Below are positions 31,797 through 42,272 of a stretch of DNA of 64,000 nt, piece by piece. Origin of the DNA: Skeletonema tropicum (lineage: Eukaryota; Bacillariophyta; Thalassiosirophyceae; Thalassiosirales; Thalassiosiraceae); contig CM074132.1 of the NCBI GenBank assembly GCA_037178625.1, forward strand, positions 3,224,001 to 3,288,000, in the 5' to 3' direction. Positions within the stretch are counted from its first letter, which is position 1. Each line of letters opens with the position of its first letter. Both the position numbers and the translations under genes were made by a program. The notes below the pieces were generated by a model. That model did not search any database. It was given only the letters and a program-made list of their open reading frames with translations, and was not told where the DNA came from.

Positions 31797-32415
31797 CTAC
31801 GATTCTGTTGTCCTCCCCAGGTAGGTACTTACCTCCTCACCTCTGTTTTGAAAGAGGGAGGTTTGAGAGACAATATCTCCAATGTTTTTTGCTCTCTTAT
31901 AGCATACTACCATCTTTTCGATTCCGATTGTGTCGCGTAGGGTGGTAGAAAGCTCCTCCTCATATATCTGTTGACAGGTTCGACTAGGGATGTAATGAGG
32001 GTGGAATCGACCGAGTTTCAAATAGATGTTTTTGTCATTATCTGAGGTGGTAGATTCTGAGATGGCTTGGGGCAGTGGAGGTGGGTTGCAGACTTTGTAG
32101 TTTGCATTTACGAACATTCGTTTCAGTTGGTCGAAGTCCCATCCTCTGTCGAGCAAGCGTTGGAAGAATAGTCTTGCTACCTCGACATAGTCTTTTTTAT
32201 CGGTGCACTGCCAATAGTATCTCTTGAGTTCGCCAAATATTACCCCTTTCATCGTGTTCCTCTGATGAGCAGAAGATGGCAGTAGGTAGAGGTAGAGGTT
32301 CATTGGCTTTTGGTATGTCTTAGTTGAGACAATACCTTCTGGCGAAATGGAAATGATTAAGTCTAAGAAGATTCCTTTGTCGGCAGGTTCTTCAACCTTC
32401 CAACGGGGAGCTCAA
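31797..32415 (-). mobile_element. Truncated reverse-transcriptase fragment (C-terminal part)
   Basis: On the minus strand an open frame from about 32415 to the stop at 31797 reads FLDLIISISPEGIVSTKTYQ, KPMNLYLYLLPSSAHQRNT, MKGVIFGELKRYYWQC, then FFQRLLDRGWDFDQLKRMF. The sequence FLDL.I....G.I.TK.Y.KP.N.Y.YL...S.H......G.I.GEL.R....C is the recognisable thumb region shared by Penelope-like and related non-LTR reverse transcriptases (family knowledge). All catalytic palm motifs are missing. The fragment ends within about 40 bp of the start of homology of NADPH-oxidase copy 1, so the junction of the two is the truncation point. Confidence 0.7.
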
Positions 32416-32435
32416 GTTGCCCTGACATAAGCAGA

Positions 32436-35292
32436 ATGAGGATGGGCATGACAAAGCTATCACCTCTAGGGACAGTCACACCAGCAGCATCAGAATCGAA
32501 AAAAGATGACGGATCACTCTCGCTCTCGGTAGAAACAAAGGAGACAAAGGATCAAAATTCTTCTCTAGACAGGGACGTACCTGCTCCAGCAGAACAACCC
32601 AAAAGAGAGAATGCGGAAATTCCTTCCAATAAGACTTTTACGGAAGTATCTAATGCCTCTCCACACCCAAACGACTTCGGTAAGTTGTGATACATTTCTC
32701 ACTTCATCTATACTCTCATCGTGTGGTCCTTTGTGCTAAAGACCTAACAACTTTTCGTTTCCTTGCAGCTGCAGGTGCAAACGTTGAGAAGAAGGTAGTG
32801 GTAGTAGATGAAGTCTCCTCCACTCCCACAAACATCACCCCATTTGCAGATGATGATAATGATGTAGTGAACCCACGAATGCGAAGTGGCAAGTCACGTC
32901 AATCTAACAACTTATCCCAAAGCTGGCATCCTACTTCGCTGGGTCAAGACCTACCTCTTCTAGCAGAACATTCCAAACGAGAGAAAATCAAAGAAAGACC
33001 AAATCTGAAGAAACAAGCGAGCTCAATTCTTTGGAAGCGGCAGCCTTCCAGGCATACCTTCAGACTCAGCAATGATTTAGAATCAGCTCAAATTCAAATG
33101 GATCAGCTCCAGATTATTGACGAAAAGACGGACCCCTCTCTCAAGAACTTACATTGGTGGCATGCCGTATTCTTCTTTAGCACCATCAGCCTCCTCGCAT
33201 GTCTACTCCAGGTACTACTTCCACCTCCTTATGGACTAATGATGACATCGGCTGAGGTAGCAGAAGTAGGCGTTGCTCCTGGATGCGACGATGATTCGGA
33301 GCGATGCATCTGCCCCAGAAAGACGATTTGCGCCACGAATACACTCTCCATGATCCTTCTTGCACTTGCTAGGTGCTCCGCATTCTTCGACTATCCTCTC
33401 TACATGATGCTATTCCTATCCAAAGCTCATAATCTCAACAACCACCTGCGCCGTACACTATTTCGCGAATGGGTCGACTTCGGTGATATGCACACGGTTC
33501 ATAAGATCTTTGGTATTGTGGTAGGCATAGAGACTATGTCTCATTCCTTCTTTCACTTGCTGCGATGGGGATTGAATAATGATATGAGCCTCTTGTGGCA
33601 AAGTGCCGCTGGTTTCACCGGTTTTATCGCCGCAGCTGTCACGCCTCTGATATGCTGGCCAATGGCAGTCCCATTTCTGAAGCAGCGCATGAGATTCGAA
33701 GTGCGTAAAGGGCTTCATTACCTTTCCATCGTATGGGCGATTGCTCTTCTGTTTCATGCTCCATCAAGGATACCGTGGCTCATTGGTATTGCAGCTGCTG
33801 TGTATGTTGCCGATTACATCTTTGGATATGTCAAGAAAAACAATTTGATCGAGACTGCCTACTTTGAACGGTACGGTGAGAAGGGTGTTGCTTTGCATTT
33901 CAAGAATTTAAAGTCGTGGGAGGATAGATCGCCAACATCGTATGTATTGATCATGTGTCCCTGGATCTCAAAATATCAATGGCATGCGTTTACGATGTTT
34001 CCAGACCCATCAAAAGAGAATCATTCTATGCTTTGCATCAACTCTGGTGGCGATTGGACTAATCAACTGTATGACAAGATTAAAGCGCCATGTATGCGAC
34101 AGTTGTATGTGCATGGGCCTTTCATGACGGAGTTCTCAGATACGGCGGTGTCAACGTCGAATGCTGTTGCAGTAGCTTCAGGTATTGGTATTACCCCAAC
34201 CCTTTCCCTGATGATGAACTATGCAGGCAGGAAGCGAATCAACATTATCTGGGGGGTGAGTACATCGTCACTGTCGATGATGATTTCCACTTTGTTTCTA
34301 GCCACTTGCTGTACTTATACTTATCCATTTGTGCTTTCTTGTTTGTTTAGTGCCGTGATCCAGGTCTGATTGAGTTCATCCTTCACAAAGTTGACATAAG
34401 CGCAATAACTAGGAACTCATTTGCATTCATCTTCTACACAGGTGAGCGTGAGCTAGCGCTGCCAAGAAATATCCCTGCCAATGTGTTCATCATTAGGTCC
34501 AGGCCAAATCTCGAAAACACTATAACTGGCATTATAACAGCGATTCACTCTGGCGAAGGCCTTCCCGAGGAGTTGTATGAGAAGCAGAAGAAGATCGCAA
34601 ACGCTCCGTTCCGGAAGAGAATGATGATAGCGATGGCTCGTGTCAGAAATATATATGACGAAGATGATATGTTTGCCTACGCTGTGAAAGAGACGGAGAA
34701 TGCCGCAAAGAGAATGCAAGCCATGGCCATGGACTTGGAATCTGGTCACTTGGAAGAATATGGCAACATGGAGTCTTCCTTAGATGTAATTCCCGAAGGC
34801 CACGTCAGCTTGTTGGGTCTTGATGCAATGATATCTCGGTTTCTTGGAGTCATAGGAGAATACTCTCGTAGCGATATTGAAGATATTTTTGATGCCATTG
34901 ATACAGATAGATCAGAGTTCATCGACCGGGCAGAGTTTAGTGCGTTCCTTCGAGTGGCCACACATACGACCGTCACCGATACACGATCATCCACAGAGTT
35001 ACTATCTACAATGGTTGGTTTGACCGATATGGAAGCAGCGTTGACAACTTCTATGCACACTTTATCTCACCACTTTACCACCAATCATAGTCATGGTAAT
35101 AGTACTTCTGTGTTTGGAGGCTCCAATACTACCGAGTATATGGATAATCTGATGAATGCTAGCAGCGACGAGAAACCTCTTGAAGAGTGGAGCATGTTCT
35201 ATTGCGGAGGCTCGAATGCAATAGTAAAAGATTTGAAAGCCATCTCCAAGCGCTATGACATTGATCTTGCCGTGGAAAAGTTTGACTGGTAA
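32436..35292 (+). CDS. NADPH oxidase-like ferric reductase with internal EF-hand, copy 1
   Basis: Exons 32436-32679, 32769-34255 and 34351-35292 join in phase. The heme-binding helices are complete: VHKIFGIVVGIETMSH has two His 13 residues apart, and LHYLSIVWAIALLFH has two His 12 residues apart, the spacing of NOX proteins. FAD-binding is indicated by WHAFTMFPDP, NADPH-binding by GIGITPTLSLM and the terminal MFYCGGSNAIVKDL with C-terminal EKFDW. A canonical EF-hand loop, DTDRSEFIDRAEF, lies in exon 3, between nucleotide-binding elements rather than at the N-terminus. The enzyme should move electrons across a membrane to O2 (superoxide) or Fe(III). Compared with copy 2, homology begins only at about 32455; the upstream exon and promoter are absent and replaced by the retroelement fragment, with an in-frame ATG at 32436. 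Expression is therefore doubtful. Confidence 0.8.
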
Positions 35293-35773
35293 GGAAGAGT
35301 GTTTGTTCATATTAGGCGTGCATTCATCTTAGTATTGTGGTCCTTTACATACCTGTAAATATAATTTTTTGTTTCCCTTATTAGACGTCAATGCTTCATC
35401 ACGGACAGGAGCTTCATTCTCAGTTTAGGTCTAGAAAAATACATTGATAGTATTCATTTCGGCGGGCTTGTGATAATGTACATACATGGCTCTGAAGTGA
35501 TGAGACGTTTGCACTGTCGGACTTACTCCCCACGGCTCACCCTACTGCTCTCAAACATTTGCGTTTCTAAGTATTCCTCTATAATATTGCTTAGAGGAGT
35601 AGGAAGTATCCACTCTTTCTTTATTATGAGATTCGTTGAAACGCTGCGAAATTCCTCATTTCTGACGTCGTGACAAAATCGTAAGGTACGTGGGCTTGCG
35701 TGGGCTTATCATCCGTCATCGTCATCTATCGCACGTCAACAACAACTCACAACTTCACGTCTTCACTTCAACC

Positions 35774-36175
35774 ATGACACGGCAGACTACCCCTATCACC
35801 TTCATCACCCTCCTCGTGGTTGCCATCATCGGCATCACAAGCGGTTATTCAACCCCTCAAAAATCGTCAGTGCATCATAAAGACCAGCAGAGCCGCATCG
35901 TAAGCCGCCAATCCTTCCTCACCACCGTCGCATCAACATCTTGCCTAACCTTCCTCGGCACACAGCAACCGGCCTTTGCAAAAGAAGTCGATCCGGCTCT
36001 TAAGGGCACTAAAAACGATCCAGAATTTCAGGCATGTCTATCGAAATGTCTTTATGATTGCACTAAGCCCAAGGGGGCGGAGCAGAAGAGTAGGGGAGAG
36101 TGTTTGCCTGAGTGTAAGAAAACATGCGCTAAAACTAAGGAGCAGGCTAGTGGAAAGATTATGGACAGGATGTAA
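35774..36175 (+). CDS. Thylakoid-lumen Cys-rich protein
   Basis: I choose ATG 35774 over the in-frame ATG at 35690 because it gives a clean targeting order: hydrophobic ER signal (FITLLVVAIIGITSGYS), a Ser/His/Arg-rich transit region, then a second lumen-type signal (RQSFLTTVASTSCLTFLG... ending in AFA before KEVDPA). This three-part presequence is what proteins need to cross the four envelope membranes and the thylakoid of a diatom plastid. The mature part is only ~65 residues, with six Cys in a KGTKNDPEFQACLSKCLYDC and GECLPECKKTCAKTKEQ context, a pattern I recall as conserved between diatoms and plants but cannot name. It is likely disulfide-bonded or metal-binding. Single exon. Confidence 0.75.
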   Translation: MTRQTTPITFITLLVVAIIGITSGYSTPQKSSVHHKDQQSRIVSRQSFLTTVASTSCLTFLGTQQPAFAKEVDPALKGTKNDPEFQACLSKCLYDCTKPKGAEQKSRGECLPECKKTCAKTKEQASGKIMDRM

Positions 36176-36801
36176 GAATGACGATTTATTCTTTAGAAAT
36201 ACTATGATTTCTGGGGGGTAAGAGGGGTGTGTGAGAAAGGAAAGATAAAAGGGTATTGTTGAAGTGAGGGAGAGATTCCCAGTTTTCTCTTTGAAATTTG
36301 CTTAGAAATAAAGAGAGAGAGGGGCGGGACGATGAGATCAGAAGAAAAAGAGGATGTATACAACAGATGATTTGTCAGATTAAGATGCTTTGATGAAAGA
36401 TTTTACAAATCTAAGCTGTCTTTGTCTATTGGGGGATTCTTTTGGCAGCAAGCTACAGAACAGGTGCTATGAAAGAAGAGTAACAATTATCCTTCTAGCT
36501 AAAGAATTAAGAAAGATGCTTACCGTGCTTGTACAATATCAGTTGTAGTTAGTAGATCATTGCATCGCCGCCGTTGTAGAGGTTTACCTATGCAAAGGAC
36601 TTTTCACTTTTCCTCTCAAGAGAAATCTTTAAAACGACGTACGGACACCTACCCATCAAAGATCAAATCAAAGCTGATGTTTTCTCAAGCCAAGATTATT
36701 TTCACCACCACAAACTAAGCAACGTTTATGTTATCAAGCTGTGCTTGGTGTTTTGGCTTTGGAGTTTGGTGACCTAGAGAGGTACTGCCCGGCAATAAAT
36801 T
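36176..36801. other. Intergenic region
   Basis: No gene is seen. It holds purine-rich patches (for example around 36300-36350) and the presumed promoter of the translin-fusion gene. No repeat is evident. Confidence 0.4.
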
Positions 36802-38418
36802 ATGCGCCCTGCAGCTCTCTGTGCTTCCTTATTAACTGCTGCAACTCGATCTCTCGCTCTTACCACCTCAACTACACGTCGTCTTGTGTCATCATCTTCG
36901 CTATCTACAAAAATGGTCGATTATCGTGAGCTAACAAACCAGCTGGTCGCAAAGATGAAGCAAGAAGACGACCTCCGCAGCACCGCCTATGATCGCAGTT
37001 GGGAATTAAACGCCGCTCTGATTCGTGTCGAAATGGCTCACGAAGAGGTACTGTCTTCGCCAGACAAGAAAGAATTGATTTCCATTCTAGAAAAGGAGGA
37101 AGAATCACTTGACAAACTGTTTAGAGAGACGGCGTTATCACCTGACATGTACAACAATATCGTTCACAATCCAAGTGGGAATGATGAAATTACAGCTATT
37201 CATGAACGTGCACCACGACGTGGAAATATTGACTATAAGATGGAGAGCTATGCTAGATACAAATCTGTTAGATACTATCTGAATGAAAATAATGGGTTAC
37301 TTTCGCCCAATGCACCCTGCTTCTCTGGCGCAAGGAACATCCTCACCGATGAAGAGTACCTTGGAGGAGCCTGCATTGGTCTATGTCACGACCTATCCAA
37401 GATTGCTGTCTCTCGTGCATCTAACGCCATGTCAGACCCAACTGCAGTCAAATTTGTTGCTGATGCACGTGACACAGTATCCAATATACTTCAAGAGTTG
37501 TTAGAATTTGATTGGAGAAATAGTCCATTGAGGAGAAAGTATGACTCTACCAAATATGCACTCAAGCAGCTGGAAACTGTGTTGTATGAGCTTTCTGTTG
37601 CTGGTGCCTTGATGGGTGGGCACACTTTGAAATCAGAAGATGGACCGAAGCAGAAGCGTATTAAGGTTGATGATGGTAAGAACAGTGACGAAAAGAAAGA
37701 AGGAAAGGACGCAGAAACGGAAACATCTGCATTGAACACATTCAGGCAAGAGATTGCGGAGATAAAGGAGAGAATGGATCACAGGGATAAGCTTCGCGAA
37801 ACCCTGATTAAGACAGCACGGGATGCTCAGAAAGCTGCAAAAAACAGCATATTCGCTATGCACAGGGGAAACACCAAGAGTGCAGTAAAGCTTCTTGTAG
37901 ACTGTGAAAACTGCGTTAGGAATGACTTGCTCCCTATCGTCAAAGAGGAGCCCACACTCAGAGGTGGATCCTTTTCCAATGTTCTTGAGGAGTACGTGGA
38001 AGGAAAGTTGTTTTATTGCTGGTTGCATGGTAATGGTGAAGGCGAATCAGGAGGTTCCAACAACAACACGCCAGCAGGAAAAATTCTATCTTTTGATGAT
38101 ATCACGCTACCGATCACTGTTGATGAATATATTGGTGGCTTATGCGATCTCACTGGCGAGATAGGACGATTTGCGGTCGCTCGAGGAACTGTCCGTGACA
38201 AAGAAAGCGTCAAACTTTGTCTAGAAACGAGCAAGAACATCTACATGGCTATCCGGATGGCAGGGAAATTGCCTGGAAATATCTCAAAGAAGATGAATCC
38301 TCTCAAGAATAGTATTGAAAAGATGGAGAGGATTCTGTATGAGCAGTCACTGATGGAGATGGCTGGGAGGAAGTTTGAAAGCTCGATGGAGGAAGGAGGA
38401 TTTGATGCTGAGGACTAG
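36802..38418 (+). CDS. Translin-TRAX fusion (single-chain C3PO)
   Basis: A single-exon frame of 538 codons from ATG 36802; an alternative start is ATG 36913 (MVDYREL). The N-terminal 37 residues are basic and Ser/Thr-rich and could be a mitochondrial or plastid leader. The first half (about 40-280) is translin-like: EEYLGGACIGLCHDLSKIAV, then NSPLRRKYDSTKYALKQLET with VLYELSVAGAL, matching translin's LRKRYD..KY....E.V.Y.LS. A charged linker (~285-310, KQKRIKVDDGKNSDEKKE) follows. The second half (~315-525) is TRAX-like: LEEYVEGKLF, the acidic motif that carries catalytic residues in TRAX, DEYIGGLCDLTGEIGRFAVA, and LPGNISKKMNPLKNSIEKME. Translin and TRAX are normally separate subunits of C3PO, an RNase that clears RISC passenger strands and processes tRNA. 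Confidence 0.8.
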   Translation: MRPAALCASLLTAATRSLALTTSTTRRLVSSSSLSTKMVDYRELTNQLVAKMKQEDDLRSTAYDRSWELNAALIRVEMAHEEVLSSPDKKELISILEKEEESLDKLFRETALSPDMYNNIVHNPSGNDEITAIHERAPRRGNIDYKMESYARYKSVRYYLNENNGLLSPNAPCFSGARNILTDEEYLGGACIGLCHDLSKIAVSRASNAMSDPTAVKFVADARDTVSNILQELLEFDWRNSPLRRKYDSTKYALKQLETVLYELSVAGALMGGHTLKSEDGPKQKRIKVDDGKNSDEKKEGKDAETETSALNTFRQEIAEIKERMDHRDKLRETLIKTARDAQKAAKNSIFAMHRGNTKSAVKLLVDCENCVRNDLLPIVKEEPTLRGGSFSNVLEEYVEGKLFYCWLHGNGEGESGGSNNNTPAGKILSFDDITLPITVDEYIGGLCDLTGEIGRFAVARGTVRDKESVKLCLETSKNIYMAIRMAGKLPGNISKKMNPLKNSIEKMERILYEQSLMEMAGRKFESSMEEGGFDAED

Positions 38419-38549
38419 TTATCCATTTGACGACAATACATGGGTGCAATATTGTTTTCATTGAAGCGGACTCTTCATAGCTACTTTGATATTACTACAC
38501 TTTGATGCTGTATACACTCTTTTACACACAGCCTTCACTGACAAAATTT

Positions 38550-39909
38550 TCACTGGGCAACATCTGCGTCTTCATCCGCAAAGTGAACATGAGTTTCCTC
38601 AGTCACAGGTATGCAACCACTGTGAATGCCTTTTCTGACGACGATCTCATTTCCAATCTCAACATCCGAAAAATGTTCTTGCTCATCGCCACAGCCAAAC
38701 TTAACCTCTGGACTTACTTCCTCCTCTTTGCACTCTTCTGAAACCATCGGCGCACCCACATCAATTGAGCCTCGTCCAGAAGCAATAGAGCCCGAGCTTT
38801 TGCGTCTGAAAGAAGAAATGATTTTACGTTTCCCATTTCCATTTGTTGCAGTTGAGGATACACGACTTCTCGTCTCCGTAGTGGTGGGAAATTCACCCCT
38901 GAAAATCATTGCAAAGGCCATACACAATCCCCATTCGGGATGCTTCTTGCGGTACGCCAGCCATCTTGGACGCATGTACACCAAGAAGTTCAGAAACCCT
39001 TGCATGGGCGTGAAGATTGCCATAAGTAGAAGGAGTGAGTAATACTTCCTGGAGAAAACCAATTGAATCAAACGCGTCAGTGTAGCAGGCGTCCAGCTGA
39101 AGAAGAATGCCATGAGATAGTAAAATGCCTGTGTGGAAACTTGTTTGGAGCGTTTTCCATCTTTCTTCTTATCTTTTTTCATTTTCAAGCGCCTGTTTTG
39201 GTCTTCCTTCTTCGTTTTAAAGTTCCGTGTTCCAGCCATCGGCGTCTGATATATGTTAGATAATCTTTTAGCAAACCCCCCCTCCCATTTCGAATGATGT
39301 CCTCTCCGTTCGAGCCACTACCTGGTAGGTCAATAACATGGCCACTCCACTCAGGAAAATTGCTATCCACAGGGGACCATAGAAGAAAATCCAGCGGTAA
39401 AGCCCTTGGTTTGGGACAGATGAAATCCAACACCACAAATTGGCATTATTATACATTTTCATGCCAAGTCCCGCAAAAGCTGTACCCAACCCCCAAATCA
39501 GAGGGACAGCGATGAAATACCGCTGGGCCCTCTTCATCTTCTTCTCTTGTTCCTTCCATCGATATCGTATAGTGAACAGATAATGAAATGCCAGCGCGGC
39601 GTTGAACAACGGCGTTGCGATCCCAAGCTGCACGAAAAATCCTTGAGCTGCACAAAAGGCTTGTGAGCCGCTCGGTCCATAGAGGTTGGGGGTTCCAGCT
39701 GGGATGGGCCAGGTGCTCAGAGAATACCAGAAGGATGTGATGAAATCATTGATGGACATGGCAAGTAGGAGACGATGGTATGCTAGTTTTCTCTTTTTAG
39801 GGCAGCTGAGGATCTGATAGATGATGAGGCCGGACCCTAGCATGGATAGGGCGCCCGTGAAATGGGGCCATATTGAGAGTTGTTTCTGCTGAATTTCTGA
39901 ATACGGCAT
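38550..39909 (-). CDS. Seven-helix G-protein-coupled receptor-like protein
   Basis: Exon 1 (39322-39909) starts at ATG 39909, and exon 2 (38550-39245) is joined over a 76-nt intron (39246-39321) whose GTAGTG donor and CTAAC...TATCAG acceptor keep phase 0; reading through the intron would stop at 39268. Helices: ALSMLGSGLIIYQIL, LLLAMSINDFITSFWYSL, FCAAQGFFVQLGIATPLFNA, FIAVPLIWGLGTAFAGLG, WIFFYGPLWIAIFLSGVAML in exon 1, and AFYYLMAFFFSWTPATLTRL plus LLLLMAIFTPMQGFLNFLVY in exon 2. The last helix (P.QGFLNF.VY.RPRW) and the C..QGFF.Q motif of helix 3 resemble Dictyostelium cAMP-receptor-like and fungal Gpr1-like receptors. A long Lys/Arg-rich third loop (about 200-235) and a Ser-rich, acidic tail of ~140 residues could bind G proteins and arrestin-like partners. 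The ligand is unknown. Confidence 0.8.
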
Positions 39910-40344
39910 TGGGCATTGTGCTCTGCGTTCTGCGTTAGGAGTAAATCATCATAATATATATATAAGAAGTATGGACTGTGATTGAGATAGTTGAGTAATT
40001 TTCTAAGTTATTATTATCTAAATAATGAGAGGAGCTAAGTCGTTCGGTCGTTCGGTCGGTCGGTCGTTCTGTCCGGGCCCTTTGGCGTGTCCTTTGGCCT
40101 TCACGGGCATTTTCGATCGACTCTTTCTTTGATTGGCTTGATTTGACCAGATTTGACCCCTTGCCCCCCCCGTTTTTAGAATTTTCGATTGACTCTTTCT
40201 TTGATTGGCTTAGATTTGATTTAGAAAACCCGCGCAGCGGCTAGACGAGCGTCAGCGAGGCTAGTTATTATGATTGATGAGAAGCGGCGACCAGCGCCGC
40301 GACAAGCTTTTCGAACTTCTTCAACCATTTTGCATGCTACTGAA
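39910..40344. repeat. Intergenic region with simple and duplicated repeats
   Basis: A short GGTCGTTC/GGTCGGTC array lies at about 40040-40070. A ~45-bp unit with ATTTTCGAT(C/T)GACTCTTTCT followed by TTGATTGGCTTGATTTGA occurs twice (about 40110-40150 and 40180-40225). No gene is seen. Confidence 0.6.
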
Positions 40345-41745
40345 GTACTTATCTCCTTGTGTGACAAGTACGCTATAGCGTACTAAAAGTAAAAATTTTC
40401 AAAGCTAAAGTTCTACTAAAAGAGATCACTTTCATAACTTTTAAGCATAACCATCGTGTTCAGCACACTCGATTTAGTCTTACAGCATACTTTAATTACT
40501 TTATTCCATAACAAACTTCAGAGATACGACCGTTGCAAACTGCACCATCCGATGACAAAAAAAACGGCTGCGTACTACTATCTCCACCATACTTTGTACC
40601 ATTATAACTTCATAACTAGACCACTCCAGAAGGCCACCAGTGGCTCCCCATGACGGCAATATCATGGAATCGCGAACCGTTGTGGTGCGGGTGTCAGAAT
40701 TGGCCGGTGTGTTGTGCATCGTCCCCATACATAATGTCGTTGTGATGATGCGTCTTTCATCAACATGTGATAATGGATAAATTCAATAACTACTCGACAA
40801 ATCAACCGATTCAAAGGAAACCAAAAGGTAGACTGCTTCATATGATGTTGATGATGGGATTAATGTGGGTGGATCGGTCCAAATTGGTGAAGGGGTGGCC
40901 ACATAAGATGCCATGGTTGTTGTGTCGACATGATTTTTTGATGATTTTTTTTTAATTTTTGCAATCCGTTACCCAACAATTCACCACCATGACGATGATT
41001 TGACTGACACAGGAGGCGATTCCGACGACGATCTCATGCACAATGCTTACAACAACCCCGATGTACATGGCAATGTCCTTGGTATCGCCTATTTCCCCAT
41101 CGGGCCCTCTCCTACACCGTATTCCAGTGGCAGTTGCGCCCGACATCTTCCAAGTTATTAATGTTGACGACGTATTTGATGGAGTAAATCACCAAACGGC
41201 AGACGAAAGAGAAAATAGAGCGTCATATAACAATAGTTGGAAGGTGTGTGTGCGAGGTCTTAAGGTGTGGTGCTCTCCTTCGGATGAAATAAAGGAATAT
41301 GTGTTGGCAGCGAGATATTGGATGAAAATTATGTCTGCATCTGCAATGGTGAATTGATGCGTAATGCCTCATTCTACTACGCTCCACTCACCAAATATGC
41401 TAGGGCATAATGTTGGCAATAGCTTCCACTTGTTCCAATGATGTTATCAATGTTATCAGACCACTTCTATGTAATTCATTGCCACCGGAGCACAAAAATA
41501 TGGAAAAACACGCAGATCGGGTTACACACTGATTACATAGATGTACGTAGTGAGCAAAATACTAGGGCTATAAACATAAATGGGGCATCAAACGAAAGCT
41601 AAAATCATTCCTAACAAGATTGCTATGGTGACTTATGCTATTACTGCAGCGGAAGTAGTGTTATTATTAGCACAAAGATGGGTGATTTTTAGTACGCTAT
41701 GGCGTACTAAAATGAAAAAAATCTGTCCTACAAGGAGATAGATAC
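40345..41745. mobile_element. Possible non-autonomous DNA transposon bounded by inverted repeats
   Basis: ATCTCCTTGT plus the palindrome GTACGCTATAGCGTAC near 40349-40384 is mirrored by GTACGCTATGGCGTAC and ACAAGGAGAT near 41692-41740. The interior has no intact gene; a frame around 41005-41160 (SDDDLMHNAYNNPDVHGNVL then GIAYFPIGP) looks protein-like but is broken and unassigned. A target duplication could not be fixed, so the element ends are approximate. Confidence 0.4.
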
Positions 41746-41976
41746 ATAAACTTTTCTTCTAAGTATTTACAACATCATCTATTTACAACATCATCATGAG
41801 TAAACACAAGTACGACTCCTAAGTAGGTAGTATGTGGTTCCCTGGTAAAGTTAAAAGTAATCAGCTCATTTGGATACATAAAGCGAGCGGTTTCAGGTTT
41901 CATAATAGTTGTGTATGTACTGTTTTGTCACAGAAGTTGGAGAATGCAGTCTAAATCTCATCTTTTACCTTTCTGC

Positions 41977-42077
41977 GGAATTTTAGGGAGGGGCTACGTT
42001 GGGCACGGCTTTTCTGGGCACGGGTTGGGCACGCCCTATGATGTGACGATTCTGCCACGTCACCATACCACGCTCTC
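41977..42077 (+). repeat. Left 9-bp target duplication and left 92-bp TIR of the MULE
   Basis: GGAATTTTA at 41977-41985 is followed by the TIR. The TIR diverges from the right copy only after position 42077, at a ...CACGCTCTC boundary. GGGCACG occurs at about 42001, 42015 and 42028. Confidence 0.92.
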
Positions 42078-42118
42078 TCCATTAACCCTAAAAGGCAGAA
42101 TTATCTTTCAACAAGAGG

Positions 42119-42122
<4 letters not shown>

Positions 42123-42202
<80 letters not shown>
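42123..42202. repeat. (CT)n microsatellite
   Basis: An uninterrupted CT dinucleotide array of 80 bp inside the MULE, between the left TIR and the transposase start. It sits in the 5' leader or promoter; such tracts are mutable and often differ among copies. Confidence 0.95.
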
Positions 42203-42204
<2 letters not shown>

Positions 42205-42272
42205 ATGTTGCTGCAGCGCGGCCAATGACAAAAATAAAGTAAGCTAAGTGTTACCAGTGTCATTAATACATC

